Shown here: positions 5,801 to 6,334 of the stretch, piece by piece | Position numbering within the stretch: the first letter of the stretch is position 1 | Layout: the number at the start of each line of letters is the position of its first letter | Assembly (NCBI GenBank): GCA_947177515.1 | Contig: CAMWUU010000213.1 | Location: 1-6,334, forward strand | Length of the DNA stretch: 6,334 nt | From: an uncultured Lachnospiraceae bacterium | Lineage (GTDB): Bacteria; Bacillota; Clostridia; Lachnospirales; Lachnospiraceae | Direction of reading: 5' to 3' | The notes under the pieces: generated by a model | What the model saw: only the letters and a program-made list of their open reading frames with translations | Databases searched by the model: none | What the model was told of the DNA's origin: nothing | Made by a program: the position numbers and the translations under genes

Positions 5801-6334
5801 ATGGATTTTACATATCAGGATTATAAAAATATGTTAGTACTGATAAAATCTTCTGGGGGGGGGTATCAATTTTGCAATTACCATAATTATAACAGTGTTG
5901 AAAATCCCTGTATTTTACGGCATGACATTGATTTGGATTTGCAGAAAGCCGCCTGTTTTGCGGAGTTAGAGGCAAAAATGGGAGTTATGGCAACTTATTT
6001 TGTCCTTGTCAATACCAATTTTTACAATGTATTTTCGGCGCAGGGCAGACAGTTCCTTAAGAGGATAAAAATATGCGGGCATGAAATTGGGTTGCATTTC
6101 GACGAGATGCAGTATGAAATATGCGGGAATTGGAATTATTTATGTGATAGGGTAAAGGAAGAAGCGAATGTTCTTTCTATTGTACTGGAAACACCGGTAA
6201 GAACAGTATCCATGCATCGGCCATCGAAGGGACTTTTGGAAGCGGATCTAAAAATACCGGGGATGGTAAATTCTTACCAGCATATATTTTTCCACGAATT
6301 TAAGTATTTTTCAGATTCCAGGATGCATTGGAGG
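5801..6334 (+). CDS. CE4-type polysaccharide deacetylase homologue, cytoplasmic (3' end outside window)
   Basis: The frame is open for 178 residues to the window end with no stop. ATG 5801 has GGAGG at 5792-5796, four bases upstream. The fold is read from CILRHDIDLD (37-46), which holds the Asp pair (Asp42, Asp44); ATYFVL (64-69), the ATFFV-like strand; and GHEIGLHFD (93-101) with His94 and His99 as likely metal ligands, spaced H-x4-H instead of the classic H-x3-H. MHRPS (138-142) follows. There is no signal peptide or membrane segment, so unlike secreted chitin or peptidoglycan deacetylases it probably acts in the cytoplasm on a nucleotide-sugar or lipid-linked intermediate, removing an N-acetyl group. 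A run of nine G at codons 19-21 lies before the catalytic motifs and could switch the gene on and off. The 102-base gap upstream shows no convincing terminator or promoter. Confidence 0.8.
   Translation, partial: MDFTYQDYKNMLVLIKSSGGGYQFCNYHNYNSVENPCILRHDIDLDLQKAACFAELEAKMGVMATYFVLVNTNFYNVFSAQGRQFLKRIKICGHEIGLHFDEMQYEICGNWNYLCDRVKEEANVLSIVLETPVRTVSMHRPSKGLLEADLKIPGMVNSYQHIFFHEFKYFSDSRMHWR
5855..5863 (+). repeat. G9 homopolymer inside the deacetylase coding sequence
   Basis: Nine G encode Gly19-Gly20-Gly21. In the given sequence the gene is in frame. One extra G leads to a TAA eight codons after the tract, at bases 5887-5889; one fewer leads to a TAG roughly 35 codons on. Both come before the metal-binding His residues. 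This is the layout of a slipped-strand contingency locus. Confidence 0.7.

Overview
The window is a run of seven same-strand genes (+) from a surface-polysaccharide locus (capsule or O-antigen-like glycan). The two end genes are cut by the window edges. No RNA genes, insertion sequences, CRISPR arrays or minus-strand genes are supported. The moderate-to-low GC, purine-rich coding strand, strong AAGGAGG-type ribosome binding sites and protein styles suggest a Clostridia-type Firmicute, perhaps a Lachnospiraceae gut anaerobe. That placement is inference from style, not from a marker gene.

Layout: (1) 3-668, C-terminal part of a GT4 glycosyltransferase. (2) 665-1978, a WbpA/WecC-type UDP-N-acetylhexosamine 6-dehydrogenase joined to gene 1 by a GTGA overlap. 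(3) 2006-2920, a first LpxD-like left-handed beta-helix acyltransferase. (4) 3021-4094, a Gfo/Idh/MocA sugar dehydrogenase (WbpB/WlbA role). (5) 4121-4702, a WbpD/WlbB-like N-acetyltransferase with a small zinc-ribbon-like tail. (6) 4775-5698, a second, divergent LpxD-like acyltransferase. (7) 5801 to the window end, a cytoplasmic CE4-type polysaccharide deacetylase homologue. Its N-terminal coding sequence contains a run of nine G.

Genes 2, 4 and 5 match three of the four steps that turn UDP-GlcNAc into UDP-2,3-diacetamido-2,3-dideoxy-glucuronate: 6-oxidation, 3-oxidation and 3-N-acetylation. The missing step is the WbpE-like PLP aminotransferase, which is not in the window. Two LpxD-type acyltransferases and a deacetylase without a signal peptide sit around this pathway, with no lipid A genes visible. 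This suggests, as inference, that amino groups on the sugar are trimmed and re-acylated with groups other than acetate.

The most interesting signals are the G9 tract inside the deacetylase gene, which looks like a phase-variation switch, and the pair of LpxD-like enzymes in a cluster that does not look like lipid A synthesis. A G8 tract at the 3' end of gene 5 and a 23-codon open frame with an ATGA overlap onto gene 4 are secondary observations.
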